Shown here: piece after piece, positions 16,026-25,301 of the stretch
How the letters are laid out: the number at the start of each line of letters is the position of its first letter
Numbering within the stretch: position 1 is the stretch's first letter
Source of the DNA: Chryseobacterium sp. FH2
GTDB lineage: Bacteria > Bacteroidota > Bacteroidia > Flavobacteriales > Weeksellaceae
Direction of reading: 5' to 3'
Assembly: GCF_001045455.1 (NCBI RefSeq)
Contig: NZ_LFNE01000009.1
Location: 1 to 64,000, forward strand
DNA length: 64,000 nt
Notes under the pieces: generated by a model
Seen by the model: the letters and a program-made list of their open reading frames with translations, nothing else
Told to the model about the DNA's origin: nothing
Database searches by the model: none
Program-made: the position numbers and the translations under genes

Positions 16026-18839
16026 ATGGACAGATTTTCATTCCTAAACGCAGCTCATTCTCAGTTAATTGAGGATTTATACCAACAATACTTAAAGTTC
16101 CCGGATTCCTTAGAACCATCATGGAAAGCCTTCTTTCAAGGCTTCGATTTTGCGTTGGAGAATTACGGAGATGACGATAACATCCAATATATTCAAACTC
16201 CTGCTTCTTCACCTGCGGTAGCGCAAGTTTCTCAGGCTGTATCAAACGGGGAGGTTCCAGAGCACATTAAGAAAGAATTTAAGGTAGTAAACCTTATTGA
16301 AGCTTACAGAACAAGAGGGCACTTGTTTACAAAAACAAACCCGGTTAGAGAAAGAAGACATTATACACCGACTTTAGATATCGAAAATTTTGGTCTTGAT
16401 AAGTCTGATTTAAATACAAAGTTCAATTGTGCCGTTGAAACAGGAATGAAAGGCCCTGCAACTTTGCAAGAGCTTATTACTCATTTAGAAAACATCTATT
16501 GCGATTCTATCGGTGTAGAATATACATACATCAATAGTGTAGAAGAAAAAGATTTTATTAAACAGTGGCTACAGGTAAATGAAAACCACCCGAGTCTTTC
16601 TGCAAACGAAAAAACTGAAATTTTATTAAAATTAAACCAGGCGGTTGCGTTTGAAAATTATCTTCACACAAAATTTGTTGGACAAAAGAGATTTTCACTA
16701 GAAGGAGGCGAGACTTTGATTCCTGCTTTGGATCAGCTGATTTCAAGATCCTCTCAATTGGGTGTTGATGAGGTTGTATTAGGAATGGCTCACAGAGGCA
16801 GGCTGAATGTTTTATCTAATATTTTCGGTAAATCTTACAAACAAATTTTCTCAGAATTTGAAGGTAAAGAATTCGAAGAAGATGTATTCTCTGGTGATGT
16901 GAAATATCATTTAGGGTCATCTAAGAAAATTAAAACAGCTTCAGGAGAAGAAGTTTCTATTAATTTGACTCCGAACCCATCTCACCTGGAAACTGTAGCG
17001 GCCCTTGTAGAAGGTATCTGCCGTGCAAAAGTAGATGATAAATATAAAGGAGATTATACTAAAATTCTGCCAATTGTAATACATGGTGACGGTGCTATCG
17101 CCGGTCAGGGTATTGCTTACGAAGTTGCACAGATGATGACTTTGGAAGGGTATAAAACAGGAGGTACGGTACATATTGTTGTGAATAACCAGGTTTCGTT
17201 TACAACTAACTATGCAGATGCAAGATCTTCAACATATTGCACAGACATTGCAAAAGTTACAGAATCACCGGTAATGCACGTAAATGCTGATGACGCAGAA
17301 GCTGTGGTTCATGCGATTCACTTTGCTGCTGATTTCAGAGCTAAATTTGGGAAAGATGTTTACATTGATTTATTAGGATACAGAAAATATGGTCATAACG
17401 AAGGTGATGAGCCAAGATTTACTCAGCCTAATTTGTATAAACTAATCTCAAAACATCCGAACCCAAGAGAAATTTATAAAGATAAATTATTAAAGGACAG
17501 CATTACTTCTAATGATGTTATTTCTAAAATGGAAGCAGATTTTAAAGGACTTTTAGATAAAGACTTTGACGCTTCTAAAGAAATAGAAAAAAACATTATG
17601 GATGTGTTTATGGCTGAAGACTGGACAAACTATCCGATTGGAAAAAGAGGAGCCGTTCAGTTACCCGTTGATACAAAGTATGACCTGACAAAGCTTAAAG
17701 AATTGGCGATTAAAATGTCAACACTTCCGGCTGATAAAAAGTTTATCAATAAAATTACAAGGCTTTTCGAAAACAGGATAAAAGCTATCGAAGGAAATTC
17801 TTTGGACTGGGCTTTAGGAGAATGGTTAGCATATGCTACGCTTCTTGTGGAAGGCCACAACATTAGAATTTCCGGAGAAGATGTAGAAAGAGGTACTTTC
17901 TCTCACAGACATGCGGTTGTAAAAACAGAAGATACTGAAGAAGAGTATATTCCGTTAAGACATGTTTCTGAAAGCAGATTTGATGTATTCAACTCTCATC
18001 TTTCTGAATATGGTGTTTTAGGGTTCGATTATGGTTACGCTATGGCTTCTCCTAATACATTGACGATTTGGGAAGCTCAGTTTGGAGATTTCGTAAATGG
18101 AGCTCAGATTATCGTTGACCAATATTTGGCTGCTGCAGAGGAAAAATGGAAAATTCAGGACGGTTTGGTGATGTTATTGCCGCATGGTTCGGAAGGTCAG
18201 GGTGCGGAACACTCTTCAGCCAGACTGGAAAGATTCTTGACACTTTGCGCTAATGAAAATATGGTGGTTGCAAACATTACCTCACCGGCAAACTATTTCC
18301 ATTTGTTAAGAAGACAATTAAAATGGTCATTCAGAAAACCATTAATCGTGATGAGTCCAAAATCATTATTAAGACATCCAAGAGTGGTTTCTCCGCTTGA
18401 AGATTTTTCAGAAAAAGGATTCCAGCCGATTTTAGATGATCCAAGTGCAGATCCTAAAAAAGTAGAAAAATTAGTTCTTTGTTCCGGTAAATTATACTTC
18501 GAGTTATTAGCCAAAAAAGAAGAGTTAAATGCTGATAATATTGCATTGGTAAGATTTGAACAATTATACCCGCTTCAGACAGATGCGATCGAAGCTATTT
18601 TCAACAAATATGAAAACAGAAAAGAAATTGTCTGGGCTCAGGAAGAACCAGAAAACATGGGCGCTTGGTCTTATATCCTGAGAAACTTCAGGGATACAGG
18701 AATTCAGGTAATTGCTCCGGTTCCGAGTGGTGCTCCGGCTCCTGGAAGTCACAAAATGTTTGAGAAAAACCAAAATGTGGTAATCAACAGAGTATTCGAC
18801 AGAAATGATGCTCCTGTAAAAAGACCGGTAACAGCCTAA
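16026..18839 (+). CDS. sucA: 2-oxoglutarate dehydrogenase E1 component
   Basis: 937 aa, full length for OdhA/SucA. It decarboxylates 2-oxoglutarate with thiamine diphosphate in the TCA cycle and passes the succinyl group to E2. The thiamine motif GDGA...VVNNQ starts near residue 353; the N-terminal E2-interaction helix (RFSFLNAAHSQLIEDLYQQY begins it), HRGRLN and the C-terminal pyrimidine domain with LLPHGSEGQGAEHSSAR are clear. It is followed 39 bp later by sucB, and the two form an operon. Confidence 0.97.
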   Translation: MDRFSFLNAAHSQLIEDLYQQYLKFPDSLEPSWKAFFQGFDFALENYGDDDNIQYIQTPASSPAVAQVSQAVSNGEVPEHIKKEFKVVNLIEAYRTRGHLFTKTNPVRERRHYTPTLDIENFGLDKSDLNTKFNCAVETGMKGPATLQELITHLENIYCDSIGVEYTYINSVEEKDFIKQWLQVNENHPSLSANEKTEILLKLNQAVAFENYLHTKFVGQKRFSLEGGETLIPALDQLISRSSQLGVDEVVLGMAHRGRLNVLSNIFGKSYKQIFSEFEGKEFEEDVFSGDVKYHLGSSKKIKTASGEEVSINLTPNPSHLETVAALVEGICRAKVDDKYKGDYTKILPIVIHGDGAIAGQGIAYEVAQMMTLEGYKTGGTVHIVVNNQVSFTTNYADARSSTYCTDIAKVTESPVMHVNADDAEAVVHAIHFAADFRAKFGKDVYIDLLGYRKYGHNEGDEPRFTQPNLYKLISKHPNPREIYKDKLLKDSITSNDVISKMEADFKGLLDKDFDASKEIEKNIMDVFMAEDWTNYPIGKRGAVQLPVDTKYDLTKLKELAIKMSTLPADKKFINKITRLFENRIKAIEGNSLDWALGEWLAYATLLVEGHNIRISGEDVERGTFSHRHAVVKTEDTEEEYIPLRHVSESRFDVFNSHLSEYGVLGFDYGYAMASPNTLTIWEAQFGDFVNGAQIIVDQYLAAAEEKWKIQDGLVMLLPHGSEGQGAEHSSARLERFLTLCANENMVVANITSPANYFHLLRRQLKWSFRKPLIVMSPKSLLRHPRVVSPLEDFSEKGFQPILDDPSADPKKVEKLVLCSGKLYFELLAKKEELNADNIALVRFEQLYPLQTDAIEAIFNKYENRKEIVWAQEEPENMGAWSYILRNFRDTGIQVIAPVPSGAPAPGSHKMFEKNQNVVINRVFDRNDAPVKRPVTA

Positions 18840-18878
18840 TTTTAAAATAATAATTAATAAAAAAATAAAAAATACGAT

Positions 18879-20123
18879 ATGTCAGTTTTAGAAATGAAAG
18901 TTCCTTCCCCAGGCGAATCAATTACAGAAGTTGAAATTGCAACTTGGCTTGTAAAGGATGGTGATTACGTAGAAAAAGATCAACCAATCGCTGAAGTAGA
19001 TTCAGACAAAGCTACTCTTGAATTGCCGGCTGAGCAAAGTGGAATCATTACTTTGAAAGCAGAAGAAGGTGACGTAGTACAGGTAGGTCAGGTAGTTTGT
19101 TTAATTGATGTGGATGCTGCTAAACCTGCGGGTTCAGCTGCTCCTGTTGCGGAAGCGCCAAAGCAAGAGGAAGCTAAAGTGGCTGAACCAGCTAAGCAGG
19201 AAGCTCCAAAACCGGCTGCTGCCCCTCAAACTTATGCAACAGGAGCGCCGTCTCCCGCTGCTAAGAAAATTCTTGACGAAAAAGGTATTGATGCTTCTCA
19301 GGTTTCCGGATCCGGCAGAGATGGTAGAATCTCTAAATCTGATGCTGAATTGGCTGCTGTTCCTGCAATGGGAGGAAGTTCTTTATCAGCTACGGGTTCT
19401 AGATCTACAACTACCACTAAACTTTCAGTTCTTAGAAGAAAAATCGCTCAGAGATTAGTTTCTGTAAAGAATGAAACTGCAATGCTGACTACTTTCAATG
19501 AAGTTGACATGTCTGAAATCTTTAGATTAAGAAAACAATATAAAGAAGAATTTGCTCAAAAACACGGAGTAGGACTTGGTTTTATGTCTTTCTTCACTAA
19601 AGCGGTTACAAGAGCTTTACAGCTTTATCCGGATGTAAATGCGTCTATTGATGGAGATTTCAAAGTAAACTACGATTTTTGCGATATTTCAATTGCAGTT
19701 TCAGGTCCAAAAGGATTAATGGTTCCTGTATTGAGAAATGCTGAGAATATGTCTTTTGCTAGCGTTGAAGCAAACATCAAAGATTTGGCGACTAAAGTAA
19801 GAGACGGAAAAATCACTGTTGACGAAATGACAGGTGGTACTTTCACTATTACAAATGGTGGTACTTTCGGATCGATGTTGTCTACACCGATTATCAATCC
19901 TCCTCAATCTGCAATTTTGGGAATGCACAACATTATCCAAAGACCTGTTGCTGTTGACGGGCAGGTGGTAATTCGTCCAATGATGTATGTTGCAATGTCT
20001 TACGATCACAGAATTATTGACGGTAAAGAATCTGTAGGATTCCTTGTTGCAGTAAAAGAAGCTATCGACAATCCTGTTGGAATTCTAATGGGAGGTGACG
20101 AAAGAAAAGGTCTTGGATTATAG
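18879..20123 (+). CDS. sucB: dihydrolipoyllysine succinyltransferase (E2) of 2-oxoglutarate dehydrogenase
   Basis: 414 aa. A single lipoyl domain (1-78, lipoyl Lys44 in DSDKA), an Ala/Pro/Lys-rich linker (85-115), a peripheral-subunit-binding domain (about 118-155), and the catalytic domain with His377 and Asp381 in SYDHRIIDG. It transfers succinyl from E1 to CoA. Pairing with sucA identifies it as the succinyl rather than acetyl form. Lipoamide dehydrogenase (E3) is not in this window. Confidence 0.96.
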   Translation: MSVLEMKVPSPGESITEVEIATWLVKDGDYVEKDQPIAEVDSDKATLELPAEQSGIITLKAEEGDVVQVGQVVCLIDVDAAKPAGSAAPVAEAPKQEEAKVAEPAKQEAPKPAAAPQTYATGAPSPAAKKILDEKGIDASQVSGSGRDGRISKSDAELAAVPAMGGSSLSATGSRSTTTTKLSVLRRKIAQRLVSVKNETAMLTTFNEVDMSEIFRLRKQYKEEFAQKHGVGLGFMSFFTKAVTRALQLYPDVNASIDGDFKVNYDFCDISIAVSGPKGLMVPVLRNAENMSFASVEANIKDLATKVRDGKITVDEMTGGTFTITNGGTFGSMLSTPIINPPQSAILGMHNIIQRPVAVDGQVVIRPMMYVAMSYDHRIIDGKESVGFLVAVKEAIDNPVGILMGGDERKGLGL

Positions 20124-20152
20124 ATTTTAATAAAATTATAATATAAAATCAC

Positions 20153-20181
20153 AATCTCGCTTTAAAAAAGGCGAGATTTTT
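20153..20181 (+). terminator. rho-independent terminator after sucB
   Basis: AATCTCGC (20153-20160) pairs perfectly with GCGAGATT (20171-20178), followed by a T-run. It lies 30 bp after the sucB stop. Confidence 0.85.
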
Positions 20182-20209
20182 GTATTTATTCAAGAAATAC
20201 TTAGAAGTG

Positions 20210-20596
20210 ATGTTTTCAAAAATGACTTTAAATATCAAAGTTTCAGTTATACCTGAATATGATAGTAAAAACAGTTATCCGTCAGAAAACCGTTATGTTT
20301 TTAAATACAACATTACAATTGAAAATGAAGGAAGTTTTCCGATCAAAGTTCTTAAAAGAAAATGGCTTATTTTCGATGTTGGTTTTGGATATACAGAGAT
20401 TATTGGCGATGGAGTTATAGGTTTGACACCCGAAATTCCAATAAGTGATAATTTTGCGTATTTTTCTAATGTTATGCTCCGCTCCGGAGTGGGAAGTATG
20501 AGCGGAAAATACTTAGTTAAAAACATGGAAACACAGGAGAATTTTGAAATAGATATTCCGAAATTTAATTTATTGTCCGAAGTTTTAAGTAACTAA
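20210..20596 (+). CDS. apaG: ApaG domain protein
   Basis: 128 aa, exactly the usual ApaG length when started at the ATG at 20210 (MFSKMT). An upstream in-frame TTG at 20180 lies inside the sucB terminator and is rejected. The family's fibronectin-type-III-like fold is recognisable from YNITIENEG, RKWLIFD, GDGVIG.TPEI and the glycine-rich SGVGSMSGKY. ApaG proteins are linked to divalent-cation resistance and nucleotide metabolism in enterobacteria, and their biochemical activity is not settled. Monocistronic between sucB and a convergent exonuclease gene. Confidence 0.82.
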   Translation: MFSKMTLNIKVSVIPEYDSKNSYPSENRYVFKYNITIENEGSFPIKVLKRKWLIFDVGFGYTEIIGDGVIGLTPEIPISDNFAYFSNVMLRSGVGSMSGKYLVKNMETQENFEIDIPKFNLLSEVLSN

Positions 20597-20702
20597 ATTA
20601 AGACAAAGAAAGTATTAATGCAAAGGAGGCAAATGAGAAGGATTGTGTTTAATAAATAATGATATGCAGCCATTCTGTGTTAACCCTGTGGTAAAATGAA
20701 AA

Positions 20703-21257
20703 TTACAGCTTTTTAATTTTTAGCTTCATATAGTCTAAAACCTCTTCATTGCTTGTAAGAAATAATTTTTCAAAAGCCAGTAAAGAAATTTTTGCACAAA
20801 CTTCCGCATCAGCTCCCGCTCTGTGATGATTGAACTTGATTTGATGATATTCAGCCAAGTGTTTTAGGCCATATTTAGGTAAGTAATTCCACGATTTTTT
20901 AGCCAGCTGGATACTGCATAAATATTGTAATTTTGGAGTAAACATACCGTAATGTTCCAGACATCCTCTTAGAACCCCAGCATCAAAACCGGCATTGTGT
21001 GCAATCATCAATGTTCCGTACATCATTTCTTCTGCTTCGTACCAGATTTCATCAAATGTAGGAGCATCTTTTACATCTTCCGGATAAATGCCGTGAACAT
21101 CTATATTAAACCTGCTGAAATAAGGGAAACTAGGGGGCTTTATAAGCCATGTTTTTGTTTCCACAATTTTAGAGTCCTGTACAATACAGATGCCCATCTC
21201 ACACGCAGAGCTTTTCTCGTGGGTAGCTGTTTCAAAATCTATTGCACAAAAATCCAT
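20703..21257 (-). CDS. DEDDh 3'-5' exonuclease (DNA polymerase III epsilon-like)
   Basis: 184 aa. Exonuclease motifs are complete: Asp7 and Glu9 in IDFET (ExoI), Asp92 in HNAGFD (ExoII), His145 and Asp150 in HHRAGAD (ExoIII, the h-type spacing). It removes nucleotides from 3' ends with two metal ions. Only the nuclease domain is present, so it could be the proofreading subunit or a stand-alone repair or RNA-processing exonuclease. It starts 35 bp after the GT2 gene's stop and may be co-transcribed with it. Confidence 0.85.
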   Translation of the reverse strand: MDFCAIDFETATHEKSSACEMGICIVQDSKIVETKTWLIKPPSFPYFSRFNIDVHGIYPEDVKDAPTFDEIWYEAEEMMYGTLMIAHNAGFDAGVLRGCLEHYGMFTPKLQYLCSIQLAKKSWNYLPKYGLKHLAEYHQIKFNHHRAGADAEVCAKISLLAFEKLFLTSNEEVLDYMKLKIKKL

Positions 21258-21292
21258 CTTTAAATTAGTTATGAATTATTTTTTACCTAAAT

Positions 21293-22276
21293 CTAATTCG
21301 TTTTTCTTCCTAAAAAATGTTTAAAAATTAACCATTTAGTCTGATAAAATTTTTCTTTCTGATGCCGTTGTCGAAGCTTCCATGTTTCCAAAGTTTGTCC
21401 ATAAAAAGCAAAATGGGCTCTTGCAACTGCCCAGAGGTGGGAAAACCCGTTTTTAAAAGCAAAATATACAGCAGCAAGTCCATCTAAGCAAAGCCTGAAA
21501 AATATTAACCAAATCAGTTTTGGAAAGGGTAAATTTTTCAGCAGCATAGAAAGATTATTCCTGATATTTAAATATGTTTTGTGAGGACTTTGTTTATTTA
21601 AAGTTCCTCCTCCGACATGATACACTTTAGATTTTCCGGTATAAAAGATTTTCTTTCCGGAGTTGATAAGCCTCCAGCAAAGATCTATTTCTTCCTGATG
21701 CGCAAAAAATCTTTCATCAAAACCCCTTTGTTCCCAAAAATCCTTGGAACGAATAAAAAAACAGCACCCTGAAGCCCAGAAAATTTCTGTTTCATCATTA
21801 TATTGCCCCTTATCTTCTTCCAAACTATCAAAAATACGGCCTCTGCAATAGGGATATCCTAAATTGTCTATCAAACCACCTGCTGCTCCTGCAAATTCAA
21901 AATAATTTTTATTGTTGAAAGATAAAATTTTTGGCTGAACTGCTGAAATTGACGGGTCTTTTTCAAATAAATTCAAGACAGGGTTTATCCAGTTTTCGGT
22001 AACTTCTACATCTGAATTTAAAAGGCAATAATATTCAGCTTCAATATGTTTTAAACCTTCATTATAACCTCCTGCAAAACCATAGTTTCTGTTATTTTTA
22101 ATAACTTTTACAGATGAGAAATTGTTCTGTAAAAATTTTATAGAATCGTCTGTAGAAAGGTTATCAATCACATAAACATCTGCATTTTCTGAAAAATGAA
22201 CTACGCTTGGGAGAAACTTTTCAAGCCAGTTTTTTCCATTCCAGTTTAATATGGCAACAGCTAATTTTTTTGACAT
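21293..22276 (-). CDS. family 2 glycosyltransferase
   Basis: 327 aa. The GT-A fold opens with VAILNWNGKNWLEKFLPS, then VYVIDNLSTDDS, LLNSDVEV (the DxD-like metal site) and a C-terminal W-rich segment, as in rhamnosyltransferase-like GT2 enzymes. It adds a sugar to an envelope glycan or lipid. The gene starts 6 bp after the stop of the LpxL-like acyltransferase, which suggests a joint role in lipopolysaccharide or glycolipid assembly. Substrate unknown. Confidence 0.88.
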   Translation of the reverse strand: MSKKLAVAILNWNGKNWLEKFLPSVVHFSENADVYVIDNLSTDDSIKFLQNNFSSVKVIKNNRNYGFAGGYNEGLKHIEAEYYCLLNSDVEVTENWINPVLNLFEKDPSISAVQPKILSFNNKNYFEFAGAAGGLIDNLGYPYCRGRIFDSLEEDKGQYNDETEIFWASGCCFFIRSKDFWEQRGFDERFFAHQEEIDLCWRLINSGKKIFYTGKSKVYHVGGGTLNKQSPHKTYLNIRNNLSMLLKNLPFPKLIWLIFFRLCLDGLAAVYFAFKNGFSHLWAVARAHFAFYGQTLETWKLRQRHQKEKFYQTKWLIFKHFLGRKTN

Positions 22277-22282
22277 TTAAAT

Positions 22283-23167
22283 CTAAATTTTTTCAGAATC
22301 GTATTCTTTTATAGAATCCTGGTATTTCCATTTTCTATGTGACCAAAGATAATTGTCAGGACGCTTGTGTAAAGTATTTTCCAATAATTTATGAAATTTT
22401 TTCACGACTTCATGATCTACAAATTTTTCTCCGTCAGGATAAATTCTTTGATAATTTACCTGGTAATAGCCACGTTTAACCTTCTTCATTTCGCAATAAA
22501 TGAAAGCCAGATCCAGTCTGGTGGCAAGCTTGTCGTATCCGATAAATACAGGGGTTCTTTGATTGAGAAACTCCAAACCATAGGTAACACTCGCTGAATG
22601 CGGAGTCTGATCTGCAACAAACATATATATTGAATCTCCGTTGTTTTTATTTCTCAATATGTTGCGGATCACCTCATTGGCTTCCAAAGCTTCGTTTCCG
22701 AATTTGTTTCGGACTTTTTTCATCTGGTTTTCCCAAAAATCACTGTTTACTTTTCTGTAAACAGGGTGGCAGTGGGCTTGCGGAAGTGTTTTTGCTAAGG
22801 CGTTAATCCATTCCCAGTTAAAAACATGTCCTGCCAGCAAAATGATATTTTTTCCTTCTGCTTTAGCGTCATGAAATACATCTTGGTTGATATGCTGCAT
22901 TCTCACCCTTGATTCTGTTTCAGAAATACTGAAAGATTTCACTGTTTCCACTAAATAATCGGAGAAATTGTGATAAAAATTTTTTCTGATTTCTCTGATT
23001 TCATCTTCTGTTTTTTCTGGAAAGGAATTTCTAAGATTCCTGGTGATTACAATTTTTCTGTATCCCACGAAATAATAATTTAAAAAGAATATTATATCCG
23101 AAAAAATATATAAAATTTTTAGCGGAAGCTTAGAAATGAAGTACAGTATTTTGATTAAGAAATTCAT
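22283..23167 (-). CDS. LpxL/HtrB-like lysophospholipid or lipid A acyltransferase
   Basis: 294 aa. An N-terminal membrane helix (4-34) precedes the acyltransferase domain with the HX4E site His114-Glu119 in GHVFNWEW and the DQTPHSA segment typical of lipid A acyltransferases. It moves an acyl chain from acyl-ACP to a lipid A precursor or related lipid at the inner membrane. It heads a unit with the GT2 gene 6 bp downstream. A -7 box (minus-strand TAAATTTG, 23183-23176) lies only 9 bp upstream of the ATG. Confidence 0.86.
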   Translation of the reverse strand: MNFLIKILYFISKLPLKILYIFSDIIFFLNYYFVGYRKIVITRNLRNSFPEKTEDEIREIRKNFYHNFSDYLVETVKSFSISETESRVRMQHINQDVFHDAKAEGKNIILLAGHVFNWEWINALAKTLPQAHCHPVYRKVNSDFWENQMKKVRNKFGNEALEANEVIRNILRNKNNGDSIYMFVADQTPHSASVTYGLEFLNQRTPVFIGYDKLATRLDLAFIYCEMKKVKRGYYQVNYQRIYPDGEKFVDHEVVKKFHKLLENTLHKRPDNYLWSHRKWKYQDSIKEYDSEKI

Positions 23168-23175
23168 AAAACAGG

Positions 23176-23183
23176 CAAATTTA
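23176..23183 (-). promoter_or_regulatory. -7 promoter element for the acyltransferase gene
   Basis: On the minus strand TAAATTTG, a perfect -7 match, 8 bp before the ATG at 23167. A transcript starting about 6 bp downstream would have almost no leader. Confidence 0.45.
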
Positions 23184-23204
23184 CGGATAATAAAATTATG
23201 GTTC

Positions 23205-23212
23205 TATTTTTG
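23205..23212 (+). promoter_or_regulatory. -7 promoter element for the thioredoxin-like gene
   Basis: TATTTTTG matches TAnnTTTG, 34 bp before the ATG at 23247, back to back with the acyltransferase promoter. No TTG at -33. Confidence 0.45.
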
Positions 23213-23246
23213 CTTGCAATAAGTATTATTTTTTTATTTTTATAGT

Positions 23247-23810
23247 ATGAAAAAATTACTTTTAACAGCGTTCTTAGGATTAAGTTTTTTCGCTTTCTCC
23301 CAGGAAATGAAAGATAAACCCGATGTAAGAGAAGCTGAAAAGGCTTTGTTGGTGAAAACTGACCACGCAGAACTGGATGCCAAGAAAAAAGCTGCTGAAG
23401 AGAAAGCAAAATTACCTAAACCTTATAATCCAAAGGCTGATGCACAAGCCGATATTAATCAATTAGTAACCCAGGCTAAAAAAGAAGGAAAAAATATAAT
23501 GATTCAGGCTGGCGGAAACTGGTGCATTTGGTGTTTACGTTTCAATCAATTTGTGCAGACTACTCCTGAACTAAAGGAATTGGTTGATAAAAATTATCTT
23601 TATTATCATTTGAATTATTCCCCGGATAATAAAAACGAAAAAGTTTTTGCTCAATATATCGATATCAATGCACAACAGTTTTATCCTTTTTTTATTATCT
23701 TAGATAAAAATGGTAAAAAAATTCATGTTCAACAAAGTGAAATTTTAGAAGACGGAAAGGGATACAGTAAGGAAAAAGTGAAAGAGTTTTTAGAAAAAGG
23801 AAAAATTTAA
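23247..23810 (+). CDS. secreted thioredoxin-like protein with a CIWC site
   Basis: 187 aa. A signal peptide (1-19, cleavage after AFSQ) leads to a Lys/Ala-rich stretch (25-70) and a thioredoxin-fold domain with the active-site pair Cys93-Cys96 in NWCIWCLRF. The residues between the cysteines (Ile-Trp) differ from the thioredoxin Gly-Pro and are closer to DUF255/thioredoxin_7-type oxidoreductases. A role in periplasmic thiol redox or heme/cytochrome assembly is possible but not shown. It stands alone. Confidence 0.8.
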   Translation: MKKLLLTAFLGLSFFAFSQEMKDKPDVREAEKALLVKTDHAELDAKKKAAEEKAKLPKPYNPKADAQADINQLVTQAKKEGKNIMIQAGGNWCIWCLRFNQFVQTTPELKELVDKNYLYYHLNYSPDNKNEKVFAQYIDINAQQFYPFFIILDKNGKKIHVQQSEILEDGKGYSKEKVKEFLEKGKI

Positions 23811-23822
23811 TATTAATAAATA

Positions 23823-23850
23823 ACCCCTCTTTAGTTTATTAAGGAGGGGT
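23823..23850. terminator. hairpin between converging genes
   Basis: ACCCCTC (23823-23829) pairs with GAGGGGT (23844-23850) around a 14-nt loop. AT-rich but not T-only tails flank both sides, so it could end transcription from either direction. Confidence 0.5.
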
Positions 23851-23897
23851 ATTTAATAAATAAAAAAAGCGTTTTAAATTCACTGATTAGGAATAAT

Positions 23898-25259
23898 TTA
23901 AATCAGTTTTTTAATCCAATTGAATTTTTTTTCAGAATAAGGCGGGTATTTTATATCAGGTTCTCCCCAGGTTACTTTTTCCAGGATTGCTTTTTGGTGT
24001 GAAAAAGTTTCAAAACCAAATTTTCCGTGATAATTTCCAATTCCCGAATTTCCAACTCCGCCAAATGGAAGATGTTCATTTCCCAAATGCATCATCACAT
24101 CATTGATACAGCCTCCTCCAAAAGAAAGTTTATTCTTAAAATTTTCTTTTTCTTCAGAATTATTGGTGAATAAATAAGCAGCCAGAGGTTTTTCCAGTTC
24201 CAAAATTTCGCTTAAAACAAGGTTAAAATTATTAAAAGATATTACAGGTAAAACCGGTCCGAAAATCTCTTCTTCCATTACTTTATCATTCCAACTAATA
24301 TTCGTTAAAATAGTTGGTTCGATAAATAATTTTTCTCTATTAAAATTTCCGCCGGAGTAAATTTTATTTCTATCAATTAGTTGAATTAACCGTTCAAAAT
24401 TCTTTTGATTAATAATTCTGGTGTAATGTTCAGAATTTGGCTGATAGCTGAATTCTTTGATGTAATGTCTAAGCATTTCTAAAAATTGCTCCTGAATAGA
24501 TTCTTCGACCAATAAATAATCCGGAGCGACACAAGTCTGACCTGCATTTAAGAATTTTCCCCAAATGATTCTTTTGGCTGAAACTTCAAGGTCGGCATCT
24601 TTTGTAATAATCGCAGGAGATTTTCCTCCTAATTCTAAAGTAACCGGAGTTAAATGTTCTGCTGCTGCTTTGTAAACAATTTTCCCAATTTTTGTACTTC
24701 CGGTGAAAAATATTTTATCAAATTTTAATTTTAAAAGCTCTGTTGTTTCTTCGATTCCGCCCTCATAAACATATAAATATTCCGGTGGAAAATTTTCATT
24801 AATGATTTGTGCCATTGCTTTCATGGTATTTTCGGCAATTTCACTTGGTTTTAGAATGCAACAATTGCCTGCTGCCAAAGCCGCAACCACAGGAGATATT
24901 GATAATTGATAAGGATAATTCCACGCTCCGATGACCAGAATGTTTCCTAAAGGCTCAGGATGAATTCTGCTTTTTCCGATTTGATTGACAAGATTGGTTC
25001 TGACTTTCTCAGGTTTGGAAAGGGATTTTAGATTCTTTAAATAATAATTAATATCATTTACAATAAAGGAAATCTCCGTTGTAAACGTATCGAATTTTGA
25101 TTTGCCGAAATCTTTGTATATCGATTCATATAAAAGGTTTTCATTTTTAATGATAATCTCTTTTAGTTTTTCAAGATAAATTTTCCTAAACTTAATATTT
25201 TTTGTTTGTTGTGTTTTGAAAAACTCTTTCTGATTTGCTGCGATTTCCTGAATTTCCAT
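23898..25259 (-). CDS. aldehyde dehydrogenase (class 3-like)
   Basis: 453 aa, the length of class 3 / coniferyl-type NAD(P)-dependent aldehyde dehydrogenases, which oxidise aldehydes to acids. Catalytic Cys243 in NAGQTC, general base Glu209 in LELGGKSP and Asn113 in GAWNYP are intact, and the nucleotide-binding FTGSTKIG lies at 185-192. The start is 42 bp after the stop of the MFS efflux gene, with no clear terminator between, so it may be read from the efflux operon and detoxify related compounds. Confidence 0.93.
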   Translation of the reverse strand: MEIQEIAANQKEFFKTQQTKNIKFRKIYLEKLKEIIIKNENLLYESIYKDFGKSKFDTFTTEISFIVNDINYYLKNLKSLSKPEKVRTNLVNQIGKSRIHPEPLGNILVIGAWNYPYQLSISPVVAALAAGNCCILKPSEIAENTMKAMAQIINENFPPEYLYVYEGGIEETTELLKLKFDKIFFTGSTKIGKIVYKAAAEHLTPVTLELGGKSPAIITKDADLEVSAKRIIWGKFLNAGQTCVAPDYLLVEESIQEQFLEMLRHYIKEFSYQPNSEHYTRIINQKNFERLIQLIDRNKIYSGGNFNREKLFIEPTILTNISWNDKVMEEEIFGPVLPVISFNNFNLVLSEILELEKPLAAYLFTNNSEEKENFKNKLSFGGGCINDVMMHLGNEHLPFGGVGNSGIGNYHGKFGFETFSHQKAILEKVTWGEPDIKYPPYSEKKFNWIKKLI

Positions 25260-25301
25260 ACCATGAATTTGAGGAATTAATGCAAATTTTCTGCCTAAAC
25301 T

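Noticed and set aside
19105..19458. A 117-codon Leu/Gln/Arg-rich frame within sucB
   Set aside because: Overlaps the Ala/Pro linker coding region of sucB in another frame; it is a product of the repetitive linker codons.
20180..20221. Longer start for apaG at TTG 20180
   Set aside because: It lies in the T-run of the sucB terminator; the ATG at 20210 gives exactly the normal family length.
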